A DNA stretch of 64,000 bases from Acinetobacter sp. XS-4 (GCF_023920705.1 NZ_CP094657.1:372001-436000), one strand, 5' to 3'. Positions 1-9,086 are shown, counted from the first letter of the stretch. The notes: generated from the sequence alone by a model not told the origin. Numbers and translations are program-made.

Positions 1-97
1 CGTATGGATGCACGAACAATATTTCTCTAATTTTCTACATAGAATAAAGTCATATTAACTGAAAAATAACCTGAGGCAAATTTTAAGGCCGTAATGT

Positions 98-139
98 AAA
101 GAACCTTATACATCTCTTTTTAGAGACTAAAAGTTCTTT
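98..139. other. Hairpin at the 3' end of the ParA gene
   Basis: Arms AAAGAAC (98-104) and GTTCTTT (133-139) enclose an inner stem TCTCT/AGAGA (113-117 and 122-126). The structure overlaps the stop codon of the minus-strand ParA gene. No T-run follows on the minus strand, so it is a weak terminator candidate or an mRNA 3' end structure. The rest of 1-137 shows nothing I can name. Confidence 0.3.
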
Positions 140-782
140 AAAACCACTCAGCTTTATCTTCAACTAACTTGTTTAGAACAGGTTGCCATTGATTTTGAAT
201 CGTAATAAAGTTTTTTTGAGGTTTATCAAAAATGCTTAAGCCTTGCATCGCTAAGCTACCATAAGCCGTACGTTCAGCAATCCACGCAACAGGTTCCTGT
301 TCAATTTTTTCAAAAAACTGTTGAATATCTTTTGAGCTAGCACTATTCGGTTTTACACGATTAGCAAGAAGTAAAATCTGAACTTTGCCTTTACGAATAC
401 GTTTAATATCTTGTAAATGCTTCAAAAAGCGACGAGTACTGTCTATATCAAAAAATGAAGGCTGAAGTGGGGTAATAATGGCATGAGCTTCACTAATGAG
501 TTGCTCAGCATGTTCACCTGAAAGTGCACCAGGCGCATCAATAATTAAATAATCCAGATTTTTAGGTGCGTCACCAATTGATTTTTCATGACGCCAGTCG
601 AGGCTTTGAATTTTTGCGACGCCATCGGGGCGCTGTTTTAACCACTGTAAAGCCGATTTTTGATTGTCCGAATCTGCTAATGCTACTTTATATCCTTTTT
701 GTGCCAATGCTGTTGCCAACGTAATGGCCGTCATGGTTTTTCCGCATCCGCCCTTTTGATTTGCAATAAGTATCGTTTTCAT
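138..782 (-). CDS. ParA family ATPase (orphan)
   Basis: A MinD/ParA-type P-loop ATPase of 214 residues. The deviant Walker A motif KGGCGKT lies at residues 10-16, and a Walker B-like stretch LIIDAPG follows near residue 80. I start at the internal ATG at 782 because MKTILIANQKGG is the usual family N-terminus; the longer frame adds only eight atypical residues. No ParB gene or parS-like repeat cluster is adjacent, so it is probably not the chromosome-partition ParA. Orphan ParA proteins position other cargo or act on small replicons, and the cargo cannot be told here. It is transcribed divergently from the nuclease-like gene at 941. Confidence 0.85.
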   Translation of the reverse strand: MKTILIANQKGGCGKTMTAITLATALAQKGYKVALADSDNQKSALQWLKQRPDGVAKIQSLDWRHEKSIGDAPKNLDYLIIDAPGALSGEHAEQLISEAHAIITPLQPSFFDIDSTRRFLKHLQDIKRIRKGKVQILLLANRVKPNSASSKDIQQFFEKIEQEPVAWIAERTAYGSLAMQGLSIFDKPQKNFITIQNQWQPVLNKLVEDKAEWF

Positions 783-940
783 AAATCCAATTATTTTCAG
801 CAGCACATTTGTTTATGTTTTATACCTTAGCATCTTTTTATGTGAAGGAGATGACCACATTTGACAAAAGTTTAAGCTGTTTCGTTATTTTAGATATGAT
901 TAGATCTGTAATCTTGATTCGCGCTTTTTAAGGAAAATTT

Positions 941-1408
941 ATGTCTGTATGGCTTGCCATGCTTATTGGGGCTGGAATTGGCATCATTATCACTACTCTT
1001 ATTTTATCAAACACTCGGAATGGCCGAATTAAAGCTGAATATGAGCAATATATTGCTGAACTTGAATTAGAGCATCAACAAGCCCTCACTCAAGCACAAA
1101 AGAGAAGTGTAAATACAAGCCGTGCTGTGTTGAAAGGAAAAATGGCAGAACAATTTGCTCCAGTTTTGCCTGAATTTCAGTATCTACCAAGCGATGCCAA
1201 ATTCATGGGCGATCCGGTGGACTATATTATCTTTGATGGATATACCGATTTTCGTGATGGTGATGGTACGGCAGAAGACATCAATATTATTTTACTTGAT
1301 GTAAAAAGTGGTGGTGCAAGACTCACGAAAGGCCAGCAGGCCATTGCGCAAGCTGTACAGCAAGGTAAGGTTCGTTTTGAAACTTTGAGAATCGATTTTG
1401 AAGATTAA
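941..1408 (+). CDS. Membrane-anchored Holliday-junction-resolvase-like endonuclease domain protein
   Basis: 155 residues. An N-terminal hydrophobic segment (about 3-22) is followed by a charged probable coiled coil (30-58) and a C-terminal domain resembling the PD-(D/E)xK fold of proteins annotated as related to archaeal Holliday junction resolvases. Candidate catalytic residues are E70, D91 or D94 (GDPVDYI), then D120 and K122 (LLDVKSG) and a following TKGQ. The third position is D-x-K rather than the more usual E-x-K. The ATG follows an AAGGAAAA ribosome site. The combination of membrane anchor and nuclease core is seen in the sequence; activity on DNA junctions is inferred only from the family. 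Confidence 0.7.
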   Translation: MSVWLAMLIGAGIGIIITTLILSNTRNGRIKAEYEQYIAELELEHQQALTQAQKRSVNTSRAVLKGKMAEQFAPVLPEFQYLPSDAKFMGDPVDYIIFDGYTDFRDGDGTAEDINIILLDVKSGGARLTKGQQAIAQAVQQGKVRFETLRIDFED

Positions 1409-1547
1409 GAAGCTATTTAATTCAGCACAAAAATAGACGAAATTGATCTGTATTGTTACTAAATTCCGATATTTTTTTCATCACTTATGGCTACTATAAA
1501 TTGAAGATCTTTTTAATTTGATCTAGCAATATTCGAGGTATAAAGCG

Positions 1548-2111
1548 ATGAAAAAACAACGTTTAATGATGGGCTTATTAGCTGCTATTAGCATGAGTTC
1601 AGCATTTGCATCGACCTCAAGTGAATATAATATTGCCAAAGGTTTGAGCCCCGTTGAAAAAGACCAGTCAATTTCTGTATTGCAACCTTTTCAGGGGAAT
1701 TTCAGAATACTTGGTTCAAAAATATATCACAGTGATGAGCAAGCTAAGTTTTCTCCTATCGACTATGCTGTAAGTTGGGGATTATTTGCACAGCCTGAAA
1801 TTGCACGCCATATTTCAGTGAAACAATATGACCGTTATTTAAACTGGAAAATTCCTAGATTACCTGTTCCGGCAGAGCAAGCAATGCAAATGGTGTCTAA
1901 CATGCACATCATTCCTGCAAACCCTGAAATTGCTCAGCAGATTAAACAGGTTAAACGTGGTGATTTAGTCTATTTAAAAGGTGATCTTGTCGAGATTAAG
2001 GATAAAAACTTAGTCTGGAAATCTTCACTTACACCAACCGATACAGGCGATGGTGCTTGTGAACTATTCCGTGTGCAATCTATTCATTGGGTTGAAAAGC
2101 AAAATATATAA
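1548..2111 (+). CDS. Exported protein of unknown function
   Basis: 187 residues with a clear Sec signal peptide: a basic start MKKQR, a hydrophobic core, and a likely cleavage after AFA at about residue 21. A GAGG ribosome site sits upstream of the ATG. The mature part has no motif I recognise. It contains VKRGDLVYLKGDLVEIKD-type beta-rich segments and a late WKSSLTPTDTGDGACE stretch. That stretch suggests a small periplasmic fold that handles a reported solute or envelope component, but this is a guess. A rho-independent terminator at 2115-2145 closes the transcript. No operon partner is evident. Confidence 0.7.
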   Translation: MKKQRLMMGLLAAISMSSAFASTSSEYNIAKGLSPVEKDQSISVLQPFQGNFRILGSKIYHSDEQAKFSPIDYAVSWGLFAQPEIARHISVKQYDRYLNWKIPRLPVPAEQAMQMVSNMHIIPANPEIAQQIKQVKRGDLVYLKGDLVEIKDKNLVWKSSLTPTDTGDGACELFRVQSIHWVEKQNI

Positions 2112-2114
2112 TTT

Positions 2115-2146
2115 AAAAAGCCTTCATGAATATGAAGGCTTTTTAG
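2115..2146. terminator. Bidirectional intrinsic terminator
   Basis: The stem AAAAAGCCTTCAT (2115-2127) pairs with ATGAAGGCTTTTT (2132-2144) around a 4-nt loop. A- and T-runs on both sides serve the convergent genes ending at 2111 (plus) and 2162 (minus). Confidence 0.8.
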
Positions 2147-2161
2147 TAAGCAATGCCGTTC

Positions 2162-2695
2162 TTATTTCTGTTGCGATGCTTTCCAATATTTTAATTGATT
2201 TTGTGCTTGTAAATAGTCAGCAAGATCATTGATCTGCTCATCTTTAGTCGCATGCTTATCACTATAGTGTTTTTCTTGGTTTTCCCAATATTGATAAAGT
2301 AGGCCTTGTACATAACGGCCTTGCTCAGTTTTTAAATCTAGATCTTTTAACATGGTAAGAGCAGAGCGCACATTATCAAGCGTACGCTGTTGCTCAAACT
2401 CTGTAGTTAGCGTTCCTGCTTCATGCATTTTTGCTAATTCAATTTCCATCTCATCGCTCATTTCTGTAAAGCGTCGGTCATAGTCCTCTAAGAGCGCAAT
2501 GTCGTGTACATCATCAGCAGTGGCAGGGAATGTCTTAACAGGTCTTTCATTTAGTTTTTCTAAAACCTGATCGGTAGATGATGTCGCTGAGTTTTGCTCA
2601 GTCTTTGCAGGCTCATCCGCTTTTTTACAAGCAGTAAGTAATAGGCTAGAGCAAAGCAAAGACATTAATATGACCTGAGGTGTTTTCTTCTTCAT
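2162..2695 (-). CDS. Putative lipoprotein, unknown function
   Basis: 177 residues from the ATG at 2695 (three codons inside the longest frame). A type II signal peptide ends in the lipobox LLTAC with lipidation cysteine C23. The mature protein is hydrophilic and largely helical, rich in E, K, Q and D, with no cysteine after the lipobox and no recognised domain. Lipobox and localisation are seen directly; the role is unknown. It lies 26 bases downstream of the methyltransferase gene on the same strand, so the two may be co-transcribed. Confidence 0.7.
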   Translation of the reverse strand: MKKKTPQVILMSLLCSSLLLTACKKADEPAKTEQNSATSSTDQVLEKLNERPVKTFPATADDVHDIALLEDYDRRFTEMSDEMEIELAKMHEAGTLTTEFEQQRTLDNVRSALTMLKDLDLKTEQGRYVQGLLYQYWENQEKHYSDKHATKDEQINDLADYLQAQNQLKYWKASQQK

Positions 2696-2721
2696 AACTT
2701 TCAACCAAACCTATTCACTAA

Positions 2722-3510
2722 TTATTTAACGGGTAACGTACTTTTCTGAAAGTGATATGCATATGTGACATATGGAAAATCAATATGATCTTGAGGACCC
2801 AATCCAGTAAAATCATAAACAATTTTTTCAAACTGTGCTTTGAGTTGTAGTTGATCTTTTTCGGTCATTGCAGCAATAAAACTTGTTGAGAGCAAACGTT
2901 TACTCACAACTTGTTCGACAGGGCCGCGTTGTGACTGAGTAAAAGTTTGTAGGCTATCAAATACAAATAAATCTTGTTGTTCAAACACACGTTTCCAATT
3001 TTCACTATGGTAACGAGGTGTGTCTCCTTCTAGTGGAAGCAGAAAATCAGCTAAGGCTTTGACCCAGTCTGTATGTTCATCGCGTTGATTCCAAACAAGG
3101 CCTAAATGCCCTTGTGGTTTTAATATCCGATACATTTCTGTTAGGGTGTCTGTGTTGTCAAACCAGTGGAAAGATTGCGCACAAATAATGGCATCAATTT
3201 TATGGTCTGCTACAGGAATTGAATGGCTAAAAGCCTGTAATGTTTTGATATCCGGATAAACATGTTGCAGCTGCTGTAACATCTCGCCAATTGGCTCAAC
3301 CGCAATAACATCTGCATGTGTTTGTTTTAAGTAGGGTAAGAATTTGCCAGTACCTGATCCAAGATCGATAACAGCAGAGTTTTCCTGTATTTGTAGGCAA
3401 TTTTGCAGCCAACTCACTATTTCTGCGGGATAATTAGGTCTAACTTGCTGATAAAGTTCAGCAGCTGAGCTGAAGCCTTTTTGAGCGGCAGGATGTAAGG
3501 ATTGTGTCAT
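2722..3510 (-). CDS. Class I SAM-dependent methyltransferase
   Basis: 262 residues. SAM-binding motif I is visible as VIDLGSGTGKF (47-57), followed by VIAVEPIGEM as the acidic motif II and by AQSFHWF and LKPQGHLGLVWN as later Methyltransf_11 motifs. This pattern matches small-molecule or tRNA-modifying methyltransferases of the UbiE/Trm9-like type, but the substrate cannot be read from the sequence. The gene is transcribed away from the hydrolase at 3638 and towards the lipoprotein gene at 2695. Confidence 0.85.
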   Translation of the reverse strand: MTQSLHPAAQKGFSSAAELYQQVRPNYPAEIVSWLQNCLQIQENSAVIDLGSGTGKFLPYLKQTHADVIAVEPIGEMLQQLQHVYPDIKTLQAFSHSIPVADHKIDAIICAQSFHWFDNTDTLTEMYRILKPQGHLGLVWNQRDEHTDWVKALADFLLPLEGDTPRYHSENWKRVFEQQDLFVFDSLQTFTQSQRGPVEQVVSKRLLSTSFIAAMTEKDQLQLKAQFEKIVYDFTGLGPQDHIDFPYVTYAYHFQKSTLPVK

Positions 3511-3637
3511 ATTTTGCGCTTTTTAATCTGACTGGCATCTATAAAATAAGATACTCCGCAATCATAAATTGGCAAAACACCTATTTTGTTTCATTTTTGA
3601 CGTTGTATGTGGGAGTAAATTTTCTTTCGGTGTGAGC

Positions 3638-4915
3638 ATGGATAAGCAAATTATTTTTGAAGACGAACACATTAGAGCCATTTTTTTACCAGGCGATTCT
3701 AATACATTGGTTCTCTCTTTTGGCGATTTGATTACCCGAGCGAGTGGCTTATCTATCAATGCTGAAAAGTCCCTAATTAAATACCAATACAATGTTATTG
3801 GAATAATGCCAAAACAAAAATCATGGTTTCCTCAAGCGAGCATGATTGAGCTGGCGAAAACAATTTCGTCTGTTCTTCAGGGTTTTAAAAATATTGTGGG
3901 TTATGGCGGTTCGATGGGCGGCTATGCAGCAATCAAATATTCTAATTTATTGAATATGAACCGTGTGATTGCATTTGTGCCTCAATATTCAATTGATCCT
4001 GATCAAGTTGAGGATCGACGCTATGCTGAATTTTTCGATGCTGTAGCAAATAAAGAGATGCAGATCCAGACGCAAGATGTGGATGCAGCACGTGAATACG
4101 TCATTGTTTATGACCCTTATTTTTCGACCGACCGTGAACATTATCTAAAAATAAAAGAGCTATTACCAAACTTACATACGATTCATTTGCCATTTACTGG
4201 TCATGAAGCATTGTCTGTACTGGCAAGCTCAAGTTTATTGCATGATTTTATTGAACATGACTTTGATGAAATTTATTTTTATCAACAGGTTCGAAAGGTC
4301 AAAAAGCAAAGTAAATTTTATTTCCGTAATGTACTTGCGCATGTTCTTTCGCATCATGATGACATGCTGTTAAAAATATTACGCCAAAATGATTTTCAGC
4401 TTGATGAGCGTTATTTTGATAACCCACTTAAACAGGCTATTACTCGTAGCCTTATGAAAGCAAAGCAGGCAACTGAGTTAGACTTTCAAAAACTGGGTAT
4501 TAAGGTACAACAAACTCAGCAAGAGGCGAGTTATACAGAAGGGTTACAGAATAGCTTTGGCTCAATTTTGGTATTTAACCTCATTAATTCAAAGTTTGAG
4601 AGTTATGCTCTAGATGTTCTGTTGGCAAATAAGTCTTATTTGATTCCAATTGTGGCTGAACACACTGGTGTAGTTCACATTGAATTAAATGATGAAACCT
4701 ATTTGTTAGGAATGAATGATCGCAAAGTCATTAAATTGTTTAAGTACGAACAGCCTTTAACATCTGATATGAACCCATTTGTAATCAAAAAATATTCCGA
4801 ATTTTTTGCAATCAGCTATAAGCAATTAAATTTATCTTGTGATGAACACGGGATGTGTGAATTTATAGAAGGTTCAATTCAGCCGACTGAACAACTAACC
4901 TCTATCAGCTTTTAA
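3638..4915 (+). CDS. Alpha/beta hydrolase-fold protein with long C-terminal extension
   Basis: 425 residues from the ATG at 3638, chosen over the upstream frame because the first 23 codons look non-coding and contain no ribosome site. The nucleophile elbow GYGGSMGG gives S92; candidate partners are D159 (VYDPYF) and H189 (FTGHEAL). The hydrolase core spans roughly 1-210. Residues 230-425 are an extension I do not recognise. The late part (from about 330, NSFGSILVFNLINSKFE) looks like a small beta-rich domain. The substrate is unknown. It stands alone between a divergent methyltransferase and a strong terminator. Confidence 0.65.
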   Translation: MDKQIIFEDEHIRAIFLPGDSNTLVLSFGDLITRASGLSINAEKSLIKYQYNVIGIMPKQKSWFPQASMIELAKTISSVLQGFKNIVGYGGSMGGYAAIKYSNLLNMNRVIAFVPQYSIDPDQVEDRRYAEFFDAVANKEMQIQTQDVDAAREYVIVYDPYFSTDREHYLKIKELLPNLHTIHLPFTGHEALSVLASSSLLHDFIEHDFDEIYFYQQVRKVKKQSKFYFRNVLAHVLSHHDDMLLKILRQNDFQLDERYFDNPLKQAITRSLMKAKQATELDFQKLGIKVQQTQQEASYTEGLQNSFGSILVFNLINSKFESYALDVLLANKSYLIPIVAEHTGVVHIELNDETYLLGMNDRKVIKLFKYEQPLTSDMNPFVIKKYSEFFAISYKQLNLSCDEHGMCEFIEGSIQPTEQLTSISF

Positions 4916-4931
4916 AACTTTATAGTGGTTA

Positions 4932-4970
4932 AATAAAGCTCAGACCTTTAGGTTTGAGCTTTATTTTTTG
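4932..4970 (+). terminator. Intrinsic terminator of the hydrolase gene
   Basis: The stem AATAAAGCTCAGACC (4932-4946) pairs with GGTTTGAGCTTTATT (4951-4965) around a TTTA loop, with one G-U pair, and a T-run follows. Confidence 0.85.
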
Positions 4971-5328
4971 CTAAAAAAATATTTTTTCATAAACTTATTT
5001 GTATATTAATTTGAAATTCATTATTTAAATAAATGGTGTGTTTATTCTGCGAATATTTGTTGTATTAAAAGTTGATATAACTAATGGTGAATATAAATAC
5101 TATATTTTAAAATAAATGGGTTTTATTGATATATAAATTATAGAAATAGTGTGAGGTTAATTAAAATACATAAATAACTAATTTTTTATATAAGATTTTG
5201 TTTTTGTTGTTTATTTTATTTGGTGTGAAAAGACCTGCTTAAAATAAGTTCACTATTTAAAGATAATTGCATATTTATTTTTTTATCCTAAAATGATTTT
5301 TTACTAAATTGTCGTTACAGTTTTTTAT
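4971..5328. other. AT-rich intergenic region upstream of the permease
   Basis: About 360 bases of very AT-rich DNA without a convincing reading frame. It presumably carries the permease promoter. I see no ribosome site immediately before the permease ATG and no clear operator. Confidence 0.6.
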
Positions 5329-6762
5329 ATGCAATCATTAAATTATCGGAATAATGATGCATCGCAACATGGAAGTTCTGCACCTTTGAAACGAGCAATG
5401 AGTACTCGGCATTTGGTGATGATCTCCCTTGGCGGTGCTATAGGAACAGGTCTTTTTTTAGGGTCGGGTGATGTAATTTCCCAAGCTGGCCCAATTGGCG
5501 CAATTATTTCTTATTTTTTAGGCGGTTTAATTGCCTATACCGTGATGTTATGTCTGGGTGAACTTGCAGTACATGTACCAGAATCAGGATCATTCGGTGA
5601 GTATGCTCGTCGTTATATTGGTCCGGGTACAGGTTATATGATCACTTGGCTCTATTGGTTAACTTGGACCGCGACTTTAGGAACTGAGTTTACCGCCGCA
5701 GCTTTACTGGTTCGAGAGTGGTTTCCCTCTACGTCTGTTTGGGCTTGGACACTGTGTTTTGGTGCCTTGGTTTTTTTTCTAAATGTTAGTTCAACACGAT
5801 TATTTGCCGAGTCAGAGTTTTGGTTGTCACTTGTCAAGGTTGTTACGATTATCTGTTTTATTGGTTTAGGTTTGTTGGCAATTTTTGGTTTTATTCCTTA
5901 TCACGGACACGAAACTGCACCGTTATTTAGTAATCTAACCGCTCAAGGTTGGTTCCCACATGGTTTATTCCCAATCTTTGCAACCATGCTGATTGTTAAT
6001 TTTGCTTTTTCGGGTACAGAATTAATTGGTGTAGCTGCTGGTGAAACTGAAAATCCTGAAAAAACTGTTCCTAAAGCAATCAATGCTGCTATTTGGCGAC
6101 TACTGATTTTCTTTGTCGGCACAATTGTTGTAATTAGTTCATTGTTACCATTCCAGCTTGCTGGTTTGAGTGGTAATGAGGTGAGTAATAGTCCATTTGT
6201 GACTGTGTTTAATTACATTGGTATTCCATATGCGGAAGATATTATTCGCTTTGTAATTATTACGGCTTTACTCTCTGCTGCAAATTCAGGTTTATTTGCT
6301 GCTTCACGTATGATGTGGTCGCTTTCAGCAAAAAACCAATTACCAAAAATATTTTCAAAACTTACACCTTCCGGAACACCGATTGTAGCTATTGTGGTCA
6401 CAATGCTGGGCGCTATACCAGGTTTACTTTCAGAACAATTTGCACCTGAAACTATTTTTAAAAACTTATTGGGTGTTGCTGCTTTCACTATGGTTGTCGT
6501 GTGGATTGCAATTTGCGTATCTCAATTTAATTTCCGTAGACAGTGGTATAAATCTGGTAGAACTGCAAAAGATTTGCGTTTTGCTGCTCCATTATTTCCT
6601 TTAACTCCAATTGTGGGCGGTCTGTTCTGCGCCATTACTTGCATTAGCATGGTATTTGATCCTTCGATGCAGGTAGGCTTTATTTGTTGTATTGTTTTTA
6701 TTCTTTTGTGTTATGCGAGCTACTTCATTTTTTATCACAAGAAAGATGTGGTGCAGAACTAA
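5329..6762 (+). CDS. Amino acid permease (AAT/APC family)
   Basis: 477 residues with about twelve hydrophobic segments. The family signature GGAIGTGLFLGSG lies at residues 35-47, in the first unwound helix that binds the amino-acid backbone, and a cytoplasmic lead LKRAMSTRHLVMIS precedes it as in LysP/AnsP-type proteins. AAT members import amino acids with protons across the inner membrane. The ATG at 5329 has no good ribosome site, but a shorter start at 5398 would remove the conserved LKR lead. The closeness to gdh and the arginine succinyltransferase operon suggests arginine, ornithine or glutamate as substrate; this is inference from context. Confidence 0.85.
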   Translation: MQSLNYRNNDASQHGSSAPLKRAMSTRHLVMISLGGAIGTGLFLGSGDVISQAGPIGAIISYFLGGLIAYTVMLCLGELAVHVPESGSFGEYARRYIGPGTGYMITWLYWLTWTATLGTEFTAAALLVREWFPSTSVWAWTLCFGALVFFLNVSSTRLFAESEFWLSLVKVVTIICFIGLGLLAIFGFIPYHGHETAPLFSNLTAQGWFPHGLFPIFATMLIVNFAFSGTELIGVAAGETENPEKTVPKAINAAIWRLLIFFVGTIVVISSLLPFQLAGLSGNEVSNSPFVTVFNYIGIPYAEDIIRFVIITALLSAANSGLFAASRMMWSLSAKNQLPKIFSKLTPSGTPIVAIVVTMLGAIPGLLSEQFAPETIFKNLLGVAAFTMVVVWIAICVSQFNFRRQWYKSGRTAKDLRFAAPLFPLTPIVGGLFCAITCISMVFDPSMQVGFICCIVFILLCYASYFIFYHKKDVVQN

Positions 6763-6790
6763 CTAAAGTATGTGTTCTCATGCGTAGTCT

Positions 6791-6816
6791 AAAGGCCCCA
6801 TTTGGGGCCTTTTTTG
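6791..6816 (+). terminator. Intrinsic terminator of the permease gene
   Basis: The stem AAAGGCCCCA (6791-6800) pairs with TGGGGCCTTT (6803-6812), followed by TTT. It is GC-rich and strong, and separates the permease from the gdh-ast block. Confidence 0.9.
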
Positions 6817-7397
6817 TGGTTTGTAGTAAATTAAGAAGAATGGATTTTATATATTTTTTTTTAAAATGAATTTTTATTTTTAATCATAAAAACAAATATT
6901 GTTTTATAAATTCACCATTGATCGGATTTTTATTAATATTTTTTTATTATAACTATTTGATTAAGTCTATGTTTAGTCTTGTTATTTAATAAGGAGCTGT
7001 TTTTGTTTTTTTAGAATAGAGGAGTGGAATGGGCTTAATATGGATTTAATGTGGAGAGTAGATAGTTTTTTGATGATTTTTTAGAAAAATAAATTTATTA
7101 AGTTGCTGTTATATAACATTTAAAATATTTACATTTTTTGTATTTATGGTGGTTTAATTTATATAAATTTTTTTTATTAGAGTTAAGGGTTTTTTAATAT
7201 TTGTTGTTTTTTTATTATAAGTGTTAGTACGATTTGATTATTTTTTCTCTGCTTATTTATTTTAAAATGTTCTAAATGAGCGTGCTCTATGCTATATTCA
7301 TTGGAAGATTTTATATCTATGTTGCGGCTTAATTTTAAGCAGTATGTGTGGAAATAATTAATCTGTAGGATTATTGAACAAAGTTTATTTTTAAAAA

Positions 7398-7425
7398 GAC
7401 TAATGGAGGGATCTATCGATTAGTC
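7398..7425 (+). promoter_or_regulatory. Hairpin upstream of a terminator-like stem
   Basis: The arms GACTAAT (7398-7404) and ATTAGTC (7419-7425) are perfect complements around a 14-nt loop. AGTC of the right arm could instead pair with GACT at 7441-7444 in the next hairpin, so the two structures could compete. Confidence 0.4.
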
Positions 7426-7439
7426 AAAAATAATTTTAT

Positions 7440-7473
7440 GGACTCATGATTTTTGTAAATCATAGTTCTTTTT
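7440..7473 (+). terminator. Terminator-like hairpin inside the gdh upstream region
   Basis: GGACT (7440-7444) and ATGATTT (7446-7452) pair with AAATCAT (7457-7463) and AGTTC (7464-7468) around a TTGT loop with one bulged C, followed by TTTTT (7469-7473). There is no gene just upstream, so it would end either a leader transcript or a small RNA. The stem is AT-rich, so efficiency is uncertain. Confidence 0.45.
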
Positions 7474-7619
7474 AACTCCCAAACGGTTATGTCACTTCTT
7501 TTGTATTTATATTTCAGCCGGCTGGTTTTAGTTGGTTGTGGTTAGTTTTTGCTTTCATAAAGCTCTCTTTATAAAAGCAATTTAGACAAAAGAAAACTTG
7601 TAAAAGATATCGGTATATA

Positions 7620-7638
7620 AAAGTAGATCGTACTTTTA
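7620..7638. promoter_or_regulatory. Inverted repeat, candidate operator upstream of gdh
   Basis: AAAAGTA (7620-7626) and TACTTTT (7632-7638) are perfect arms separated by five bases. The regulator is unknown. Confidence 0.3.
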
Positions 7639-7749
7639 GTATCAACAAATGGAATTTAAAAAATCTGATGCTTTAGAAGAGCAAAAGATTTAGTAAATAA
7701 ACTAAGATACTGTTATTTCAGGGTTTTAGTTGCTAAATAATAAAGATTG

Positions 7750-7766
7750 CAGATTTATCAAATCTG
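7750..7766. promoter_or_regulatory. Perfect inverted repeat just before the gdh ribosome site
   Basis: CAGATTT (7750-7756) and AAATCTG (7760-7766) flank ATC. It lies 27 bases before the gdh ATG and could be an operator or a small 5'-UTR hairpin affecting translation. Confidence 0.35.
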
Positions 7767-7793
7767 AATCTATGAAGGTATATAGGAAAAAAG

Positions 7794-9068
7794 ATGTCAG
7801 ATCTTTCATACGTAAACGAACACAGCGATGCATGGCAAACTTACTTGGCACAGATTGACCGTGTTGCTCCGTACTTAGACCACTTAGCTGAGTTTATCGA
7901 TACTTTAAAACGTCCAAAGCGTGCACTTATTGTAGACGTGCCAATTGTAATGGATGACGGTTCTATTCAGCACTTTGAAGGCTACCGTGTACAACACAAC
8001 TTGTCTCGTGGTCCTGGTAAAGGTGGTGTTCGTTACCATCCAAATGTTGATTTAAACGAAGTTATGGCGTTGTCTGCATGGATGACAATTAAAACTGCTG
8101 TTTTGAACTTGCCATTTGGCGGTGCGAAAGGTGGTATCCGTGTTGATCCACGTAAATTATCTAATCGTGAATTAGAGCGTTTAACTCGTCGTTATACGAC
8201 TGAAATCGGTCACATTATCGGGCCTCAAAAAGATATCCCGGCTCCAGACGTTGGTACAAATGCCAATATCATGGGTTGGATGATGGATACTTATTCTACA
8301 AGCCAAGGTTACACAGTAACTGGTGTTGTAACTGGTAAGCCAGTTCACTTAGGTGGTTCTTTAGGTCGTGTAAAAGCGACTGGTCGTGGTGTATTCGTTA
8401 CAGGTCGTGAAGTAGCTGCAAAAATCAATTTACCAATTGAAGGTGCGAAAGTCGCTATTCAAGGTTTTGGTAACGTAGGTAGTGAAGCTGCTTTCTTGTT
8501 TGTTGAATCAAAAGCAAAAGTTACACACGTACAAGACCATACAGGCACTATTTTCAATGCTGATGGTATTGATCTTGAAGCGTTACGTGATCACGTAAAT
8601 GCAAATCAAGGCGGTATTGGCGGTTTCGCTGGCGCGCAATCAATTGCTGATGAAGATTTCTGGACAGCAGAAGTTGACATTATTGTTCCTGCTGCATTGG
8701 AAGGTCAAATCACTGTTGAGCGTGCTCAAAAACTTAAAGCTAAGTTGATTTTAGAAGGCGCAAACGGCCCGACTTATCCTAAAGCTGAAGACGTATTAGT
8801 TGAGCGTGGCATTGTTGTAGTACCTGACGTTGTATGTAACGCCGGCGGTGTAACTGTAAGTTACTTCGAATGGGTTCAAGACATGGCGAGCTACTTCTGG
8901 ACTGAAGAAGAAATCAATGAGCGTTTAGACAAATTGATGGTTCAGGCTATGGATGACGTTTGGAATACAGCGAACAGCAACGCTTGTACTTTACGTACAG
9001 CAGCTTACATCTTGGCATGTGAGCGTATTTTAAAAGCTCGTAAAGAGCGTGGTATTTTCCCGGGCTAA
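7794..9068 (+). CDS. Glu/Leu/Phe/Val family glutamate dehydrogenase
   Basis: 424 residues, the usual length of the hexameric ~45 kDa enzymes that deaminate glutamate to 2-oxoglutarate and ammonia. Visible are RGPGKGG (K76), the substrate and catalytic lysines in [15 protein letters not shown] (K100, K112), the catalytic aspartate in PAPDVGT (D152), and the dinucleotide-binding loop GFGNVG (224-229). An AGGA ribosome site precedes the ATG. It lies directly before astCADBE, whose end product is glutamate, so a catabolic role is likely. NAD versus NADP preference cannot be settled by eye. Codon use (many CGT, GGT) suggests high expression. Confidence 0.92.
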   Translation: MSDLSYVNEHSDAWQTYLAQIDRVAPYLDHLAEFIDTLKRPKRALIVDVPIVMDDGSIQHFEGYRVQHNLSRGPGKGGVRYHPNVDLNEVMALSAWMTIKTAVLNLPFGGAKGGIRVDPRKLSNRELERLTRRYTTEIGHIIGPQKDIPAPDVGTNANIMGWMMDTYSTSQGYTVTGVVTGKPVHLGGSLGRVKATGRGVFVTGREVAAKINLPIEGAKVAIQGFGNVGSEAAFLFVESKAKVTHVQDHTGTIFNADGIDLEALRDHVNANQGGIGGFAGAQSIADEDFWTAEVDIIVPAALEGQITVERAQKLKAKLILEGANGPTYPKAEDVLVERGIVVVPDVVCNAGGVTVSYFEWVQDMASYFWTEEEINERLDKLMVQAMDDVWNTANSNACTLRTAAYILACERILKARKERGIFPG

Positions 9069-9086
9069 TCTGCGGAAATTACTTTT

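Larger units (their letters stand above)
6817..7793. other. Long AT-rich regulatory gap upstream of gdh
   Basis: Nearly 1 kb without a plausible gene. It holds several inverted repeats listed separately: 7398-7425, 7440-7473, 7620-7638 and 7750-7766. Such a long non-coding lead is unusual for this compact chromosome. It may contain the gdh-ast promoter, an untranslated leader, or a small RNA ending at the terminator-like hairpin near 7473. Confidence 0.6.

Noticed and set aside
138-806. Longer version of the ParA gene
   Set aside because: The extra eight residues lack family similarity; the internal ATG fits the conserved N-terminus.
2050-2232. 60-residue plus-strand frame crossing a terminator
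   Set aside because: It runs through the terminator hairpin and into the opposite gene's end.
6684-6869. Small frame at the 3' end of the permease
   Set aside because: Shadow of the permease that continues through its terminator.
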